64,000 bases of DNA from Sphingobium herbicidovorans (GTDB lineage: Bacteria > Pseudomonadota > Alphaproteobacteria > Sphingomonadales > Sphingomonadaceae), in assembly GCF_002080435.1 (NCBI RefSeq), contig NZ_CP020538.1, forward strand, positions 1,302,001 to 1,366,000. The letters run 5' to 3'. This document shows, piece after piece, positions 1-8,392 of the stretch (positions within the stretch are counted from its first letter, which is position 1; each line of letters begins with the position of its first letter). Made by a program: the position numbers and the translations under genes. The notes below the pieces were generated by a model, which was not told where the DNA came from, made no database searches, and was given only the letters and a program-made list of their open reading frames with translations.

Positions 1-1
1 T

Positions 2-253
2 CATTTCATCCATGAGATGACCCATGTGTGGCAGGCGCAGCGAGGCGGCAAATGGTATCTGCCGCTGATGCGGCACCCCTTCTGCCGCTATGGCTATGAA
101 ATCGTGCCGGGGCGTCCTTTCCACCGTTACGGGCTGGAACAGCAGGCGGAGATCGTTCGCCACGCCTTTCTGATGCGCAACGGCGCGCGGGTAGAGGGGA
201 AACCGGCACTGGACGTCTATGAAGCGCTGCTGCCGTTCGCCGCTGGCTGCTGA
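2..253 (+). CDS. vgr-related protein, C-terminal part (5' end outside window)
   Basis: The frame is open from base 2, so the start lies upstream of the window; about 83 codons to a TGA are visible. It contains HEMTHVWQ, a zinc-peptidase-like HExxH-type motif, followed by a conserved basic/aromatic stretch (YLPLMRHPFCRY) and RYGLEQQAEIV. From memory of the family this is the C-terminal part of the short sphingomonad protein annotated as vgr-related, which keeps the HEMTHVWQ motif but is far shorter than a true VgrG spike. No reaction is known for it. No type VI genes are visible next to it, so the name should not be taken as evidence for T6SS. Confidence 0.65.
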   Translation, partial: HFIHEMTHVWQAQRGGKWYLPLMRHPFCRYGYEIVPGRPFHRYGLEQQAEIVRHAFLMRNGARVEGKPALDVYEALLPFAAGC

Positions 254-312
254 CTGTTCCCGCGCCGACGCCCGCAGGAGATTTCCCTGCCGATTTACGC
301 TAATGTGCGGCG

Positions 313-672
313 ATGCGTTTCCTTGCCCCCATCCTGCCGCTGGCCGCGTTTCTCGCCACCCCCGCGCTGGCTGACGGCCAACCGGCGGAACGCCCGGGCC
401 ATTATTATCTGCGGGGCGTCATGGAGACGGGGTCGGAGTTGCTGCTCCACCCGGACGGACGGTTCCAATGGTATCTCGTCTATGGGGCGCTGGACCTGTT
501 CGCCGAGGGGCGCTGGCAGGAAAAGGATGGCGCGGTGCTGCTGACATCGGAAAAGACGAAGGATGTGCCGCAGCCAGGCTTTGAAACGCTGACGCTGACC
601 GTCAAGGATAGCGCGCTGATTCCGCCCGATGGCCGGGGGGCCTATGTTCGCCCGTCCGATGTGAAAGACTAA
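313..672 (+). CDS. Small secreted hypothetical protein
   Basis: A 119-residue protein with a clear Sec signal peptide (MRFLAPILPLAAFLATPALA, cleavage after ALA near residue 20), so it is probably periplasmic. The mature part is short and rich in beta-type residues, with HYYLRGVMETGSELLL and GRFQWYLVYGALDLF; a repeated lipocalin-like or small-barrel pattern is possible but not demonstrable by eye. I do not recognise the family. It lies 59 bases after the vgr-related gene on the same strand and converges with the LD-carboxypeptidase gene. The ATG at 313 is chosen because it gives an intact signal peptide. Confidence 0.6.
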   Translation: MRFLAPILPLAAFLATPALADGQPAERPGHYYLRGVMETGSELLLHPDGRFQWYLVYGALDLFAEGRWQEKDGAVLLTSEKTKDVPQPGFETLTLTVKDSALIPPDGRGAYVRPSDVKD

Positions 673-679
673 GGCGAGC

Positions 680-1714
680 TTAGCCCACCGCAGCCTCCAA
701 CAGGCGAATGCTGCCCGCATCGGCGTCGATTTGCGCCCGCACGCCCAAGGGCAGGCTGAACTGGTTCGCCACATGACCGATGGCCGCGCCCTGGAATGCG
801 GGGACGCCCAGGGGTGCAAGATGCTGCTGCAACACCTCCGACAGGGTGAAGCCGCCATAGGAAGCATCGGCCGCGTTGCATCTGGCGCATTGGCCGAACA
901 CCACGCCAGCCACCTTGCCCAGCACGCCCGCCAGCGACAGCTGCGTCAGCATCCGGTCGATGCGGTAGGGCGCTTCGCCAACATCCTCCAGGAACAGGAT
1001 CGCGCCGCTGAAGTCCGGCAGCCAGGGCGTGCCCATCAACGCCGCCAGCACCGTCAGGTTACCGCCCAGCAAGCGCCCGGTCGCCTGCCCGCCGCGAAAG
1101 GTGCGGATGCGACCGCCCAAGGGCACCAGTCGGTCTTCCCGGACCTGCGGATTGACCAGCGAGGGCGTAGCGCCATCGAAGGCGACGGCGCGAAAGGCGT
1201 CCCAGCTGAACTGCGACCAACTGCTCGCCGCATTGGGACCGTGAATGGTGGCAAAGCCCGCCCGTGCGGCAAAGGCCAGATGCAGGGCGGTGACGTCGCT
1301 GAACCCGACCAGCAGCTTGGGATGGGCGCGGATGGTGGCGAAATCCAGATAGGGCAGGATGCGCGCGCTTCCCCATCCGCCGCGCACGGCGAACACCGCC
1401 CGGACATCCGGGTCAGCGAACATCGCATTGACGTCCGCCCCGCGATCGGCATCCTTGCCCGCCAGATAACCGTATCGTTCCATCAGATGGCGGGCGGGTT
1501 TTGGCTTCAGGCCCATGGCGGCAACGGTCTCCATGACCAACGCAAGGTCGAACGCGTCGTCGGTAAAGCCCGCCGGTTCGATCAGCCCCACCGTGTCCCC
1601 CGGACGCAGCCGGGGCGGTTTGGTCACGACCGGCGGCGGAGCCTTGGCCGCGAGCAACGCGCCGCCCATGCCCGCCAGCATCATGCGCCTGTCCAATCCT
1701 GCGAACCCGCTCAA
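680..1714 (-). CDS. LD-carboxypeptidase, peptidase family S66 (MccF/LdcA-like)
   Basis: The family cleaves the L,D peptide bond releasing terminal D-Ala from cytoplasmic tetrapeptides during murein recycling, or acts as an MccF-type serine peptidase. Family hallmarks are visible: RPGDTVGLIEPAG near the N terminus, GFSD holding the nucleophile serine, FLEDVGE holding the catalytic Glu, and a late GHV histidine. The N terminus (LDRRMMLAGMGGALLAA) looks like a Tat or membrane signal, unusual for a cytosolic recycling enzyme. The start is a TTG at 1714 overlapping the upstream cupin stop (TTGA), with GGGAG upstream; no ATG fits better. The pair is translationally coupled. Confidence 0.8.
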   Translation of the reverse strand: MSGFAGLDRRMMLAGMGGALLAAKAPPPVVTKPPRLRPGDTVGLIEPAGFTDDAFDLALVMETVAAMGLKPKPARHLMERYGYLAGKDADRGADVNAMFADPDVRAVFAVRGGWGSARILPYLDFATIRAHPKLLVGFSDVTALHLAFAARAGFATIHGPNAASSWSQFSWDAFRAVAFDGATPSLVNPQVREDRLVPLGGRIRTFRGGQATGRLLGGNLTVLAALMGTPWLPDFSGAILFLEDVGEAPYRIDRMLTQLSLAGVLGKVAGVVFGQCARCNAADASYGGFTLSEVLQQHLAPLGVPAFQGAAIGHVANQFSLPLGVRAQIDADAGSIRLLEAAVG

Positions 1715-2154
1715 AAGGCGCTCCCGTCCTTGCGACGATATGCGCCCCCGGACCATCGAAGGTCGATGTCGGGGTAATGCGCGTCGCCTGTCGGCACGCG
1801 TCCGAAAGCCAGGAACGCGCAATCATCTTCGCTTTCATTGACCAGGTGATGGCCATTGGGCTCGCCCTTGGGAAAGGCGGCCATGTCGCCTGCCCGCATG
1901 GAAGTGCGACCTTCATTCTCCACCAGCACGGCCTCGCCGCTCAACAGGACGACAAATTCGTCCTCATCCTCATGCCAGTGCCGTTGCGAGGACGCTGCTC
2001 CGGGTTTCAGCACGACATGACTGACGCCGAAATCCGCAAGCCCGCTGTGGCGGCCCAGCCTGCGCACCCAGCGCCCACCCACGGCTGCGGCGAATGGCGG
2101 CGGGTAACCGGTACTGTTACTCTGCTCGATGGCTTCAAGGTCGATCTTGGGCAT
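1711..2154 (-). CDS. Cupin-domain protein
   Basis: A single-domain cupin of 147 residues. The first cupin motif is clear (HWHEDEDEFVVLLSGEAVLV, metal-binding His/His/Glu), and the second half carries RAGDMAAFPKGEPNGHHLVN with the last metal His. This matches the small cupins annotated as transcriptional regulators or sugar-binding cupins; the substrate cannot be deduced. The ATG at 2154 follows GGAGG at about ten bases. A TTG at 2178 would add eight residues but has no clear ribosome-binding site. Its stop overlaps the TTG start of the LD-carboxypeptidase gene, so the two form a small operon. Confidence 0.8.
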   Translation of the reverse strand: MPKIDLEAIEQSNSTGYPPPFAAAVGGRWVRRLGRHSGLADFGVSHVVLKPGAASSQRHWHEDEDEFVVLLSGEAVLVENEGRTSMRAGDMAAFPKGEPNGHHLVNESEDDCAFLAFGRVPTGDAHYPDIDLRWSGGAYRRKDGSAF

Positions 2155-2207
2155 GGATCCTTGTCCTCCGTCTGGCAAAGGCGCTCGGCTTTCGCTAACG
2201 CAGCGCC

Positions 2208-3350
2208 ATGAGCATGACCAGCACCAATGCCGACGTAGTGGACATCGCGCGCAGGCTGATCGCCTGTCCTTCGGTCACGCCGGCGCGAGGCGAGGTCTTC
2301 GCCGTTCTCGAAGCGATGCTGGTCCCGCTCGGCTTCACCGTCGACCGCTTTGTGGTAGGCGAAGCGCCCGACGGGCCGGTCGAAAATCTGCTGGCCTGGC
2401 GGACGACGGGCGCGGGCCCGCATTTCGCCTTCGCCGGGCACCTGGACGTAGTGCCGCCGGGCAATGGCTGGACAAGCGACCCCTTCACGCCGGAACTGCG
2501 GGGCGACCTGCTCTATGGTCGCGGCGCGGTCGACATGAAGGGTTCGATCGCCGCCTTCGTCGCTGCGCTTGGCGGCATCTCCGAAGAATTGCCGGGCACG
2601 ATCAGCCTCATCATCACCGGCGATGAAGAAGGACCGGCGGTCTATGGCACGCTGGCGCTGATGGACCGGATGGCGGCCCATGGCCTGCGCCCGGACCTTT
2701 GCCTGGTGGGAGAGCCTACTTCGTCGCAAAGGCTGGGCGACGTCATCAAGATCGGCCGGCGCGGCTCGGTCAACATGTGGATCAGGGTTGACGGCGCGCA
2801 GGGCCATGTCGCCTATCCGCATCTGGCGGACAATCCCATCCCCCGCCTCGTGCGCATCCTCGCCGCCATCGACGCGCTGGTGCTCGACAAGGGCAATGAC
2901 TGGTTCCAGCCGAGCAATATCGAGATCACCGACCTCGACGTCGGCAACCCCGCGACAAACGTGATCCCGGCAGCGGCGAACGCGCGCATCTCCATCCGTT
3001 TCAATGACCTGCATAGCGGCGCGGAGCTGATCGAGCGAATCAGCGCCATCGCAGCGGCTGAAGGGGGCATCGTGACGGCGAAGATCAGCGGCGAGCCTTT
3101 CCTGACCGAGCCGGGCGCCCTGTCCGATCTGGTCGCCGGGGCGATCCGCGAAGTAACCGGGGTGGAAGCTGAACTGTCCACCACTGGCGGGACGTCCGAT
3201 GCCCGTTTCCTCTCACGCCTGTGCGCCGTGGTGGAATTTGGCCTCAACAATGCGACGATGCACAAGCTGGATGAAGCGGTTGCCGTGCAGGACCTTCAAG
3301 ACCTGACGCGCATATATGAACTCGTCGTTCGCCGCGCGCTGGGCGGCTGA
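2208..3350 (+). CDS. dapE: Succinyl-diaminopimelate desuccinylase
   Basis: Hydrolyses N-succinyl-L,L-diaminopimelate to L,L-DAP and succinate in the lysine/peptidoglycan pathway. It is an M20-family di-zinc enzyme of 380 residues, the usual DapE length. Visible metal/catalytic motifs are AGHLDVVPPG (His78, Asp80), GRGAVDMKG (Asp109), TGDEEG (Glu140/141), VGEPTS and the late MHKLDE histidine. TGGTSDARF is the DapE signature before the last ligand. It stands divergent from the cupin/LD-carboxypeptidase pair with about 50 bases between them, so both promoters lie in 2155-2207. Confidence 0.93.
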   Translation: MSMTSTNADVVDIARRLIACPSVTPARGEVFAVLEAMLVPLGFTVDRFVVGEAPDGPVENLLAWRTTGAGPHFAFAGHLDVVPPGNGWTSDPFTPELRGDLLYGRGAVDMKGSIAAFVAALGGISEELPGTISLIITGDEEGPAVYGTLALMDRMAAHGLRPDLCLVGEPTSSQRLGDVIKIGRRGSVNMWIRVDGAQGHVAYPHLADNPIPRLVRILAAIDALVLDKGNDWFQPSNIEITDLDVGNPATNVIPAAANARISIRFNDLHSGAELIERISAIAAAEGGIVTAKISGEPFLTEPGALSDLVAGAIREVTGVEAELSTTGGTSDARFLSRLCAVVEFGLNNATMHKLDEAVAVQDLQDLTRIYELVVRRALGG

Positions 3351-3361
3351 CGGTCAGACGG

Positions 3362-5038
3362 TCAGACGATGCGCCGTTGTTCCTGCCGGAGCGTAGCGAA
3401 CCGCGCCAGATAATCCGATTCGCCAGTCGGCCGGGCGAAGTGATAGCCTTGGAACAGCGTGCAGCCGATGACGCGCAGCATGTCCATCTGCGCTTCAGAC
3501 TCGATGCCTTCCACCACCACTTCCATGCCCAATCCCTGGATCAGTCCCACGACGGCGCTGCAAATGGTCCGCGCTTCGGCTGAACTGGCGATGTCGCGCA
3601 CCAGGCTGCGGTCGATCTTGACCCGATCGATCGGCAGTTCCTTCAGGCGCGAGAGATTGGAATAGCCGGTCCCGAAATCGTCGATGGTGATCCGCGTCCC
3701 TTCCTTACGCAGCGCGCGGAGCTGGCCAAGGACGCGCTCGTCCAGTTCCATCGCCAGCGATTCGGAAATCTCCAGTTCCAGCATGTGCGGGGGCGTCTGA
3801 TAGGATGCCATGGCGTGTCGCAGCCGCAGGAAGAAGTCCGCCTGCGACAGTTCACGGGACGAAATGTTTACGGCGATGCGCTGCCCGATGTCCGCCTTCG
3901 CCCAGCGCGCCGCGGTTTCGCACACGCGGCTCATTACCCAGTCGCCCAGCGCGACGATCGCGCCGCTTTCCTCCGCTACCGGCACGAAGAAGCCGGGCAT
4001 GACCAGATCACGCTCTGGATGCGCCCAGCGGACCAGCGCTTCGGCGGTGACCACCCGGCCGCTGACCACCTCTACCTGGGGCTGGAATTCCAGGATGAAT
4101 TCATCGCGTTGCAGGGCGAGCAGCAGGTCGCGCTCCAGCTCTGCGCGATCGGCGGCCTCCAGCGCCAGTTCGGCGGTGAACATCTCTGCACGGTTACGGC
4201 CCTGATGCTTGGCATGATACATGGCGATGTCGGCCGACCGCAGCAGGGCGGACAGCGTGTCGCCATGATCGGGGTAGCAGGCGATGCCGACCGAAGCGCC
4301 CAGTTCGACATGCTGGCTGCCAAGGTCGAATCGTTCGCTGAGGGCGAACTGAATGGCGCGGGCGATGCGGCTTGCCGCTTCCCGTCCGGGCAGGTCGGGG
4401 AAGAACATGGTGAACTCATCGCCCGCCAGTCGGCCTAGCACGGCATCGCTCAGCCCCGCGCTGACCTGCGCCATCACCACTTCGCGAAGACGCCCCGCAA
4501 CGCGCGCCAGCAATTGATCGCCCGCGGCATGGCCCAGCGTGTCGTTGACGCCCTTGAAGCCATCCAGGTCGATGAAGAACAGCGCGGCGGCGCGCTCGTC
4601 CGTCCGCTCGGCCAGCAGCCGTTCGACCTGTCGGCAAAAGCTGGTGCGGTTGGCAAGGCCGGTCACCTGATCGAACAGCGCCAGCGTCTGCACATGATCC
4701 AGATTGGTGCGCACCTGGCTGAACAGGCTGGTCATCGCCACGGACAGGTCGGGAAGCTCGGCGGCGATCTGAGTGGACACGGGCGATTGCAGGTCGCCAT
4801 GCGCAGCCGCGATCAACCGTTCCGTCGCGGTATCGATGGCGTCGGCGGTGGTGGCGACGGTCTGGCGCGCAGACGCCCACGTCATCGTGCCGCACAGGAT
4901 GGCGATGATCAGCGAACGGCCGATGCCGACAATGTCGGTCGCCTGCCCCTGTCCCAGCACGAGGGACAGCGTGAACACCAGCGCCCCCGCGGCGCAGGCG
5001 AAGGCAGTGGCGCGGCTTTTCAATGTCACGCCCTGCAT
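3362..5038 (-). CDS. Membrane-anchored GGDEF-EAL c-di-GMP enzyme
   Basis: A 558-residue protein with two N-terminal membrane helices (about residues 10-30 and 38-55), a HAMP-like helical stretch, a GGDEF domain and a C-terminal EAL domain. The cyclase signature reads RLAGDEF (205-209), an accepted variant. The RxxD inhibitory site is not seen; the position reads GLSD. The EAL domain keeps its catalytic set: EAL at 333-335, EISESL, DDFGTG, VDRxL-type IDRSL, VEGIE and QGYHF. It should therefore be competent as a phosphodiesterase, with a cyclase domain that could be active or regulatory. The start at 5038 follows GGGAG. It is convergent with dapE. Confidence 0.9.
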   Translation of the reverse strand: MQGVTLKSRATAFACAAGALVFTLSLVLGQGQATDIVGIGRSLIIAILCGTMTWASARQTVATTADAIDTATERLIAAAHGDLQSPVSTQIAAELPDLSVAMTSLFSQVRTNLDHVQTLALFDQVTGLANRTSFCRQVERLLAERTDERAAALFFIDLDGFKGVNDTLGHAAGDQLLARVAGRLREVVMAQVSAGLSDAVLGRLAGDEFTMFFPDLPGREAASRIARAIQFALSERFDLGSQHVELGASVGIACYPDHGDTLSALLRSADIAMYHAKHQGRNRAEMFTAELALEAADRAELERDLLLALQRDEFILEFQPQVEVVSGRVVTAEALVRWAHPERDLVMPGFFVPVAEESGAIVALGDWVMSRVCETAARWAKADIGQRIAVNISSRELSQADFFLRLRHAMASYQTPPHMLELEISESLAMELDERVLGQLRALRKEGTRITIDDFGTGYSNLSRLKELPIDRVKIDRSLVRDIASSAEARTICSAVVGLIQGLGMEVVVEGIESEAQMDMLRVIGCTLFQGYHFARPTGESDYLARFATLRQEQRRIV

Positions 5039-5136
5039 GTGACTCCCGCCCAGAATGGCAGCTCGATATGAACCGCCGATCTGGAGGATATGAAGGGCGC
5101 TGGTTAAGAAAAGGTCAGTGCGCGGCGACCCGGCGG

Positions 5137-5670
5137 CTATTTTTTGCGCCGCAATATGACGTAGATAGCGCCTTCGCCGCCATGGCGCGGATGGGCGAGC
5201 CGGACGCTCGCGATGCGGTCGGCATAGGGGCTGGTTTCCAGCCAGTGGCCGATCTCTCCACGGATCGCGCCCCGGCGCGACTCCCGCCCCAGTCCGCCCG
5301 ATTTTGGCGGCTTTCCGGTGACGATCAGCAGCACGCGCAGGTCCCGGGCAAGCGCTGAAGAAAGGGCGTGGTTCAACCGCGCATGTGCGGCGGCAAGGCT
5401 GTGCCCATGCAGGTCGATCGAAATGTCCGGGACCAGCGTGCCGCCCCGGATTCGGCGTTCCCAGCTGGAATCGAGCATGGAGGAAGGCGCGCGGGCGGGA
5501 GCCGCAATGGCGGGCTGACGCGGAACGGGCGTTAACCCTGGATCGGCGACCGCAACGGCGGGCACGACCGGCATTTCGATGGGACGCGATCCGGGCCGCA
5601 GCGGCCGGACCGACCGGGTAAGCGCGCCCCAGAGCGCCTTTTCCTCAGGCGAAAGATGCCGCCGCGCCAT
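5137..5670 (-). CDS. Smr-domain protein
   Basis: A 177-residue protein with an N-terminal basic linker (MARRHLSPEEKALWGALTRS) and a C-terminal Smr domain from about residue 85. IDLHGHSLAAAHARL is the LDLHG-type motif, and VTGKPPKSGG plus PRHGGEGAIYVILRR correspond to the GKG and HGGxGA motifs. Smr domains are nucleases or nucleic-acid-binding modules also found at the end of MutS2; free Smr proteins of this size are common in alphaproteobacteria and their substrate is unknown. It is the last gene of the TimA-like/mltA/smr transcription unit, 12 bases after mltA. Confidence 0.88.
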   Translation of the reverse strand: MARRHLSPEEKALWGALTRSVRPLRPGSRPIEMPVVPAVAVADPGLTPVPRQPAIAAPARAPSSMLDSSWERRIRGGTLVPDISIDLHGHSLAAAHARLNHALSSALARDLRVLLIVTGKPPKSGGLGRESRRGAIRGEIGHWLETSPYADRIASVRLAHPRHGGEGAIYVILRRKK

Positions 5671-5682
5671 CGACTGGCGCGC

Positions 5683-6936
5683 TCACTGAGCCACGAGCCG
5701 CGCCGCCGATCCGACGGGCAACAGGATGAGCGCGCTGCCCCGGGCCGACATGCCTCCGGCGATCGTCCGGGCGCGGCTGCCTGCGCCCCAGAAGCTGTCA
5801 AACCGATTCGCGCCTTTGATCGCGCCGCCCGTATCCTGCGCGATCCAGACGCCATTGGGCTCTGCCCGGTCGAGCGAGAGCAGCACGGGCGCGCCCAGCG
5901 GCACATATTTGGGGTCGGCGGCAACCGTCGCCTCCGGCGTCACCGGCACCCCCAGCGCACCCAACGGCCCCGCGCCGGTCAATTCCCGAAAAAACACGAA
6001 ACTCTTGTTTTCATCCATGATTTTCGCGCCCTCGACAGGATTCGCGCGCAGCCACGCCATGATGTCCTGCATCGATCCGGCCTGGATCAGTCCGCGATCC
6101 TTCATCAGCTTGCCGATGCCGGTATAGTCGCGGCCATTCTGCCCATCATAGCCGATGCGCATGACGCCGCCATCGGGCAGGAGCAGCCGTCCGCTGCCCT
6201 GCACCTGAAGAAAGAAGAATTCCACCGGGTCGGCGGCCCACGCAATCTCCAGACCCCTGCCAGCCAGGGAGCCAGCCACAATCTGCGCGCGTTCCTCATA
6301 GGGCACGAAGTTGCTGCCCTGCACCTTGCCGCGTATCGTCTTGCCTTTAAGGCTGTCGCTGAACAGACCGAGATTGACATCGATCAGGTCGGGCGGACGG
6401 CGATAGATCGGCACCTCATAACCAGCCCGACGCGTACGGGACCCGGCGATTTCCGGTTCATAATAGCCGGTAACGAATGCTGTCCCCGGCCCTACCTGCA
6501 CAGCTTCGAAATTGCGTGAGAAAAATTCGCTGGCATTGGCGTCCGGCCAACTCGACGCAGCGGCGCAGGCGCTGTTCCAGTCCGACCCGCGCGTCAGGCC
6601 GCTCTGGTCGGTGCGCCGCATCAGTGACGGGCAGGAAATACGGAAGGCTTCCAGTGCCTTGCGAGCACGCTCCCCGGCGGGGATGAGGCTGGCGATGTCG
6701 GGACCACGGGTGACGCCTGCGGCAAGCGCCGTCCCGGTTTCGCTGACTGGCGCGGAAGGCGGCGTAACCGGGAGCGCCGGGCGTGGCGTCGCGGGAAGCG
6801 GGCGAACTGCCGTTTCATCGCCGCGTGAGGGGCGCTGCGGCGGAGCGCCAAGCGCTCCGGGTGGAATCACGCCGCCCGCGCATGCCGACAGCAGCAGCGC
6901 GGCGAGCAGCGCGCCGCCCGACTGACGCAAGCTCAT
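5683..6936 (-). CDS. mltA: Membrane-bound lytic murein transglycosylase A
   Basis: MltA cleaves the MurNAc-GlcNAc glycosidic bond with formation of 1,6-anhydroMurNAc. The protein (417 residues) starts with a lipoprotein signal (LLLSAC lipobox, Cys about residue 19) and a Pro-rich tether, then the MltA domain with GYYEPEIAGSR and the 3D barrel. The signature QDTGGAIKGANRFDSFWGAG holds the catalytic Asp. Its start overlaps the stop of the TimA-like gene by ATGA. An outer-membrane-anchored murein hydrolase with coupled translation to a Tim44-type partner is a common arrangement in this group. Confidence 0.92.
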   Translation of the reverse strand: MSLRQSGGALLAALLLSACAGGVIPPGALGAPPQRPSRGDETAVRPLPATPRPALPVTPPSAPVSETGTALAAGVTRGPDIASLIPAGERARKALEAFRISCPSLMRRTDQSGLTRGSDWNSACAAASSWPDANASEFFSRNFEAVQVGPGTAFVTGYYEPEIAGSRTRRAGYEVPIYRRPPDLIDVNLGLFSDSLKGKTIRGKVQGSNFVPYEERAQIVAGSLAGRGLEIAWAADPVEFFFLQVQGSGRLLLPDGGVMRIGYDGQNGRDYTGIGKLMKDRGLIQAGSMQDIMAWLRANPVEGAKIMDENKSFVFFRELTGAGPLGALGVPVTPEATVAADPKYVPLGAPVLLSLDRAEPNGVWIAQDTGGAIKGANRFDSFWGAGSRARTIAGGMSARGSALILLPVGSAARLVAQ

Positions 6937-7589
6937 GCAGCCTCGTCGGTTTCGCTTAGCTTCCAGTTGGGATCGGTGCTGCGCAGATCGCGCGTAAAGG
7001 TCCAGATATCGTTGGTCCCCACCGCGTCGGTCAGCGAACCGGCAACAACATTGCCGTCGTGATCGCGCGTTACGGCGGCGATATCCGCTTCGAACCGCAA
7101 GGACACCTCGGCGATCCGGCCATTGACGCTGGCATCGACGATCTGCGCCTTTTCAATACGCACAAGACGATTGTCCAGGACGTGACCGGCCGCTTCGCGC
7201 TGAGCGATTGCCTCCTCGAAGGAAGCCAGCACATCGGCGTCGCACAACCACTCAAGCTCAGCCCGATCGCCGCGCCAGAAGGCTTCAAGCACCATCTTAT
7301 AGGCCGACTTCGCGCCTTCGACGAACTGCGGGACATCGAAGCTGCGATCGGCCGCAATGAGCGCGCGAACGCCCGCCTCGCCGCCGGACGCGATAAGGCC
7401 ATCGGCCAACCGGACCGAATCACCGGGCATGTCAGTCACCGGGCGGGGGTGAAGCACCGTTACCTTGGCCCGATCCTCCGCCGGGCGCAGGGCAGGCTCC
7501 TGCTCATGCCCCGTCCGCTTGCCGAGGACGGAATAGAGCCGCAGCGCCAGAAAACCGGCTATCAGGGCGAGGATGACAATTACATACAC
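6933..7589 (-). CDS. Tim44/TimA-like domain protein
   Basis: A 218-residue protein with one N-terminal membrane anchor (VIVILALIAGFLALRLYSVL) and a C-terminal Tim44-like domain (about 85-215). The FVEGAKSAYKMVLEAFWRGD and LEWLCDADVLASFEEAI stretches are typical of the family. The bacterial homologue TimA is an inner-membrane protein of unknown cargo related to mitochondrial Tim44. The start is GTG at 7589. It is the first gene of the operon with mltA and smr, and is divergent from secB across 185 bases. Confidence 0.82.
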   Translation of the reverse strand: MYVIVILALIAGFLALRLYSVLGKRTGHEQEPALRPAEDRAKVTVLHPRPVTDMPGDSVRLADGLIASGGEAGVRALIAADRSFDVPQFVEGAKSAYKMVLEAFWRGDRAELEWLCDADVLASFEEAIAQREAAGHVLDNRLVRIEKAQIVDASVNGRIAEVSLRFEADIAAVTRDHDGNVVAGSLTDAVGTNDIWTFTRDLRSTDPNWKLSETDEAA

Positions 7590-7774
7590 GGGGCCAGGAA
7601 CCCTTTGGTCTAGATCGAAGAGAACAACGCAGCCAACATAGGCATGTTTCCCCCAAATTCAAATGGCCGCTTTAAGCTGCCGCCATTGCCCTGCCCCGCG
7701 GCCCCTGCTAAGCGCACGGGCCATCGTCCGGGGGCGCGTCGCCGACGGATTCAAAGGGAAATCAGGAAGCACAG

Positions 7775-8278
7775 ATGGCCGACGAAGCCGACACCATGCA
7801 GACATCCAATTCGGGCAACGGCGCGGACACCGCTCCGCAGATCGCGCTTATCAGCCAGTATGTGAAGGACCTGTCCTTCGAAAACCCGAACGCGCCCGCC
7901 GTGTACCAGTGGCCCGATCAGCCGCAGATCGACGTCCAGTTCAACATCGGCGCGGACAAGGTTGGCGAAGAGGTTGTCGAGGTTTCGCTGAAGATCGAAG
8001 TGAAGGCGACGGCGCCGCAGGGCACGGCCTTTGCGGTCGAACTGCTCTATGCCGCGATCTTCGGCATGCGCAACGTGCCCGATGAACAGCTTCAGCCGTT
8101 CATGCTGGCTGAAGCGCCCCGTCTCATCTTCCCCTTCGCGCGCCGGGTGCTGGCCGACGCGATCCGCGACGGCGGGTTCCCGCCGCTGTTGCTCGATCCC
8201 ATCGATTTCGGCGGCCTTTACGAGCAGCAGGCGCAGGCGATTGCGCAGACCGCAGGCGAACCGGCCGGTCACGCCTGA
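7775..8278 (+). CDS. secB: Protein-export chaperone SecB
   Basis: A cytosolic tetrameric chaperone that keeps preproteins unfolded and hands them to SecA. The 167-residue protein has the family core: ISQYVKDLSFENPNAP at the N terminus, VSLKIEVKA in the beta sheet, and FPFARRVLADAIRDGGFPPL with LDPIDF at the SecA-binding end. The start at 7775 has AGGAAG about six bases upstream. It is followed by a strongly structured intergenic element and murJ. Confidence 0.95.
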   Translation: MADEADTMQTSNSGNGADTAPQIALISQYVKDLSFENPNAPAVYQWPDQPQIDVQFNIGADKVGEEVVEVSLKIEVKATAPQGTAFAVELLYAAIFGMRNVPDEQLQPFMLAEAPRLIFPFARRVLADAIRDGGFPPLLLDPIDFGGLYEQQAQAIAQTAGEPAGHA

Positions 8279-8294
8279 GCCAGATGGCTCCGGT

Positions 8295-8378
8295 CCCCGT
8301 TCAGACTGTTCGCATGAGCCGCCCGGCTCGTGCGAACGTCCGGGCCACGCGCCCTGGGCCGCGCCCGGACGAACGGGG
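8295..8378 (+). repeat. Three-way-junction inverted-repeat element between secB and murJ
   Basis: An outer perfect 8-bp stem (CCCCGTTC 8295-8302 with GAACGGGG 8371-8378) encloses two hairpins. Hairpin 1 pairs GTTCGCATGAGCC (8308-8320) with GGCTCGTGCGAAC (8325-8337), with only a T-G wobble inside. Hairpin 2 pairs GTCCGGGC (8338-8345) with GCCCGGAC (8363-8370). The 3' outer arm runs into GGGGGA, the best ribosome-binding sequence for murJ (ATG 8393). It could be a REP-like repeat, an mRNA stabiliser/attenuator or a translational switch. The pairing is seen directly; the function is inference. Confidence 0.6.
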
Positions 8379-8392
8379 GAGACAGTAAGGCG

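Noticed and set aside
2..253. Type VI secretion because of the vgr-related name
   Set aside because: The protein is a short HEMTHVWQ-motif protein and no other T6SS genes are present.
731..1777. Long plus-strand frame inside the LD-carboxypeptidase gene
   Set aside because: It is a low-complexity shadow of a well-recognised S66 gene on the other strand, typical of high-GC DNA.
3350..3368. Short tandem ACGGTCAG twice at the dapE end
   Set aside because: Only two copies over a gene end; coincidence is more likely than a repeat element.
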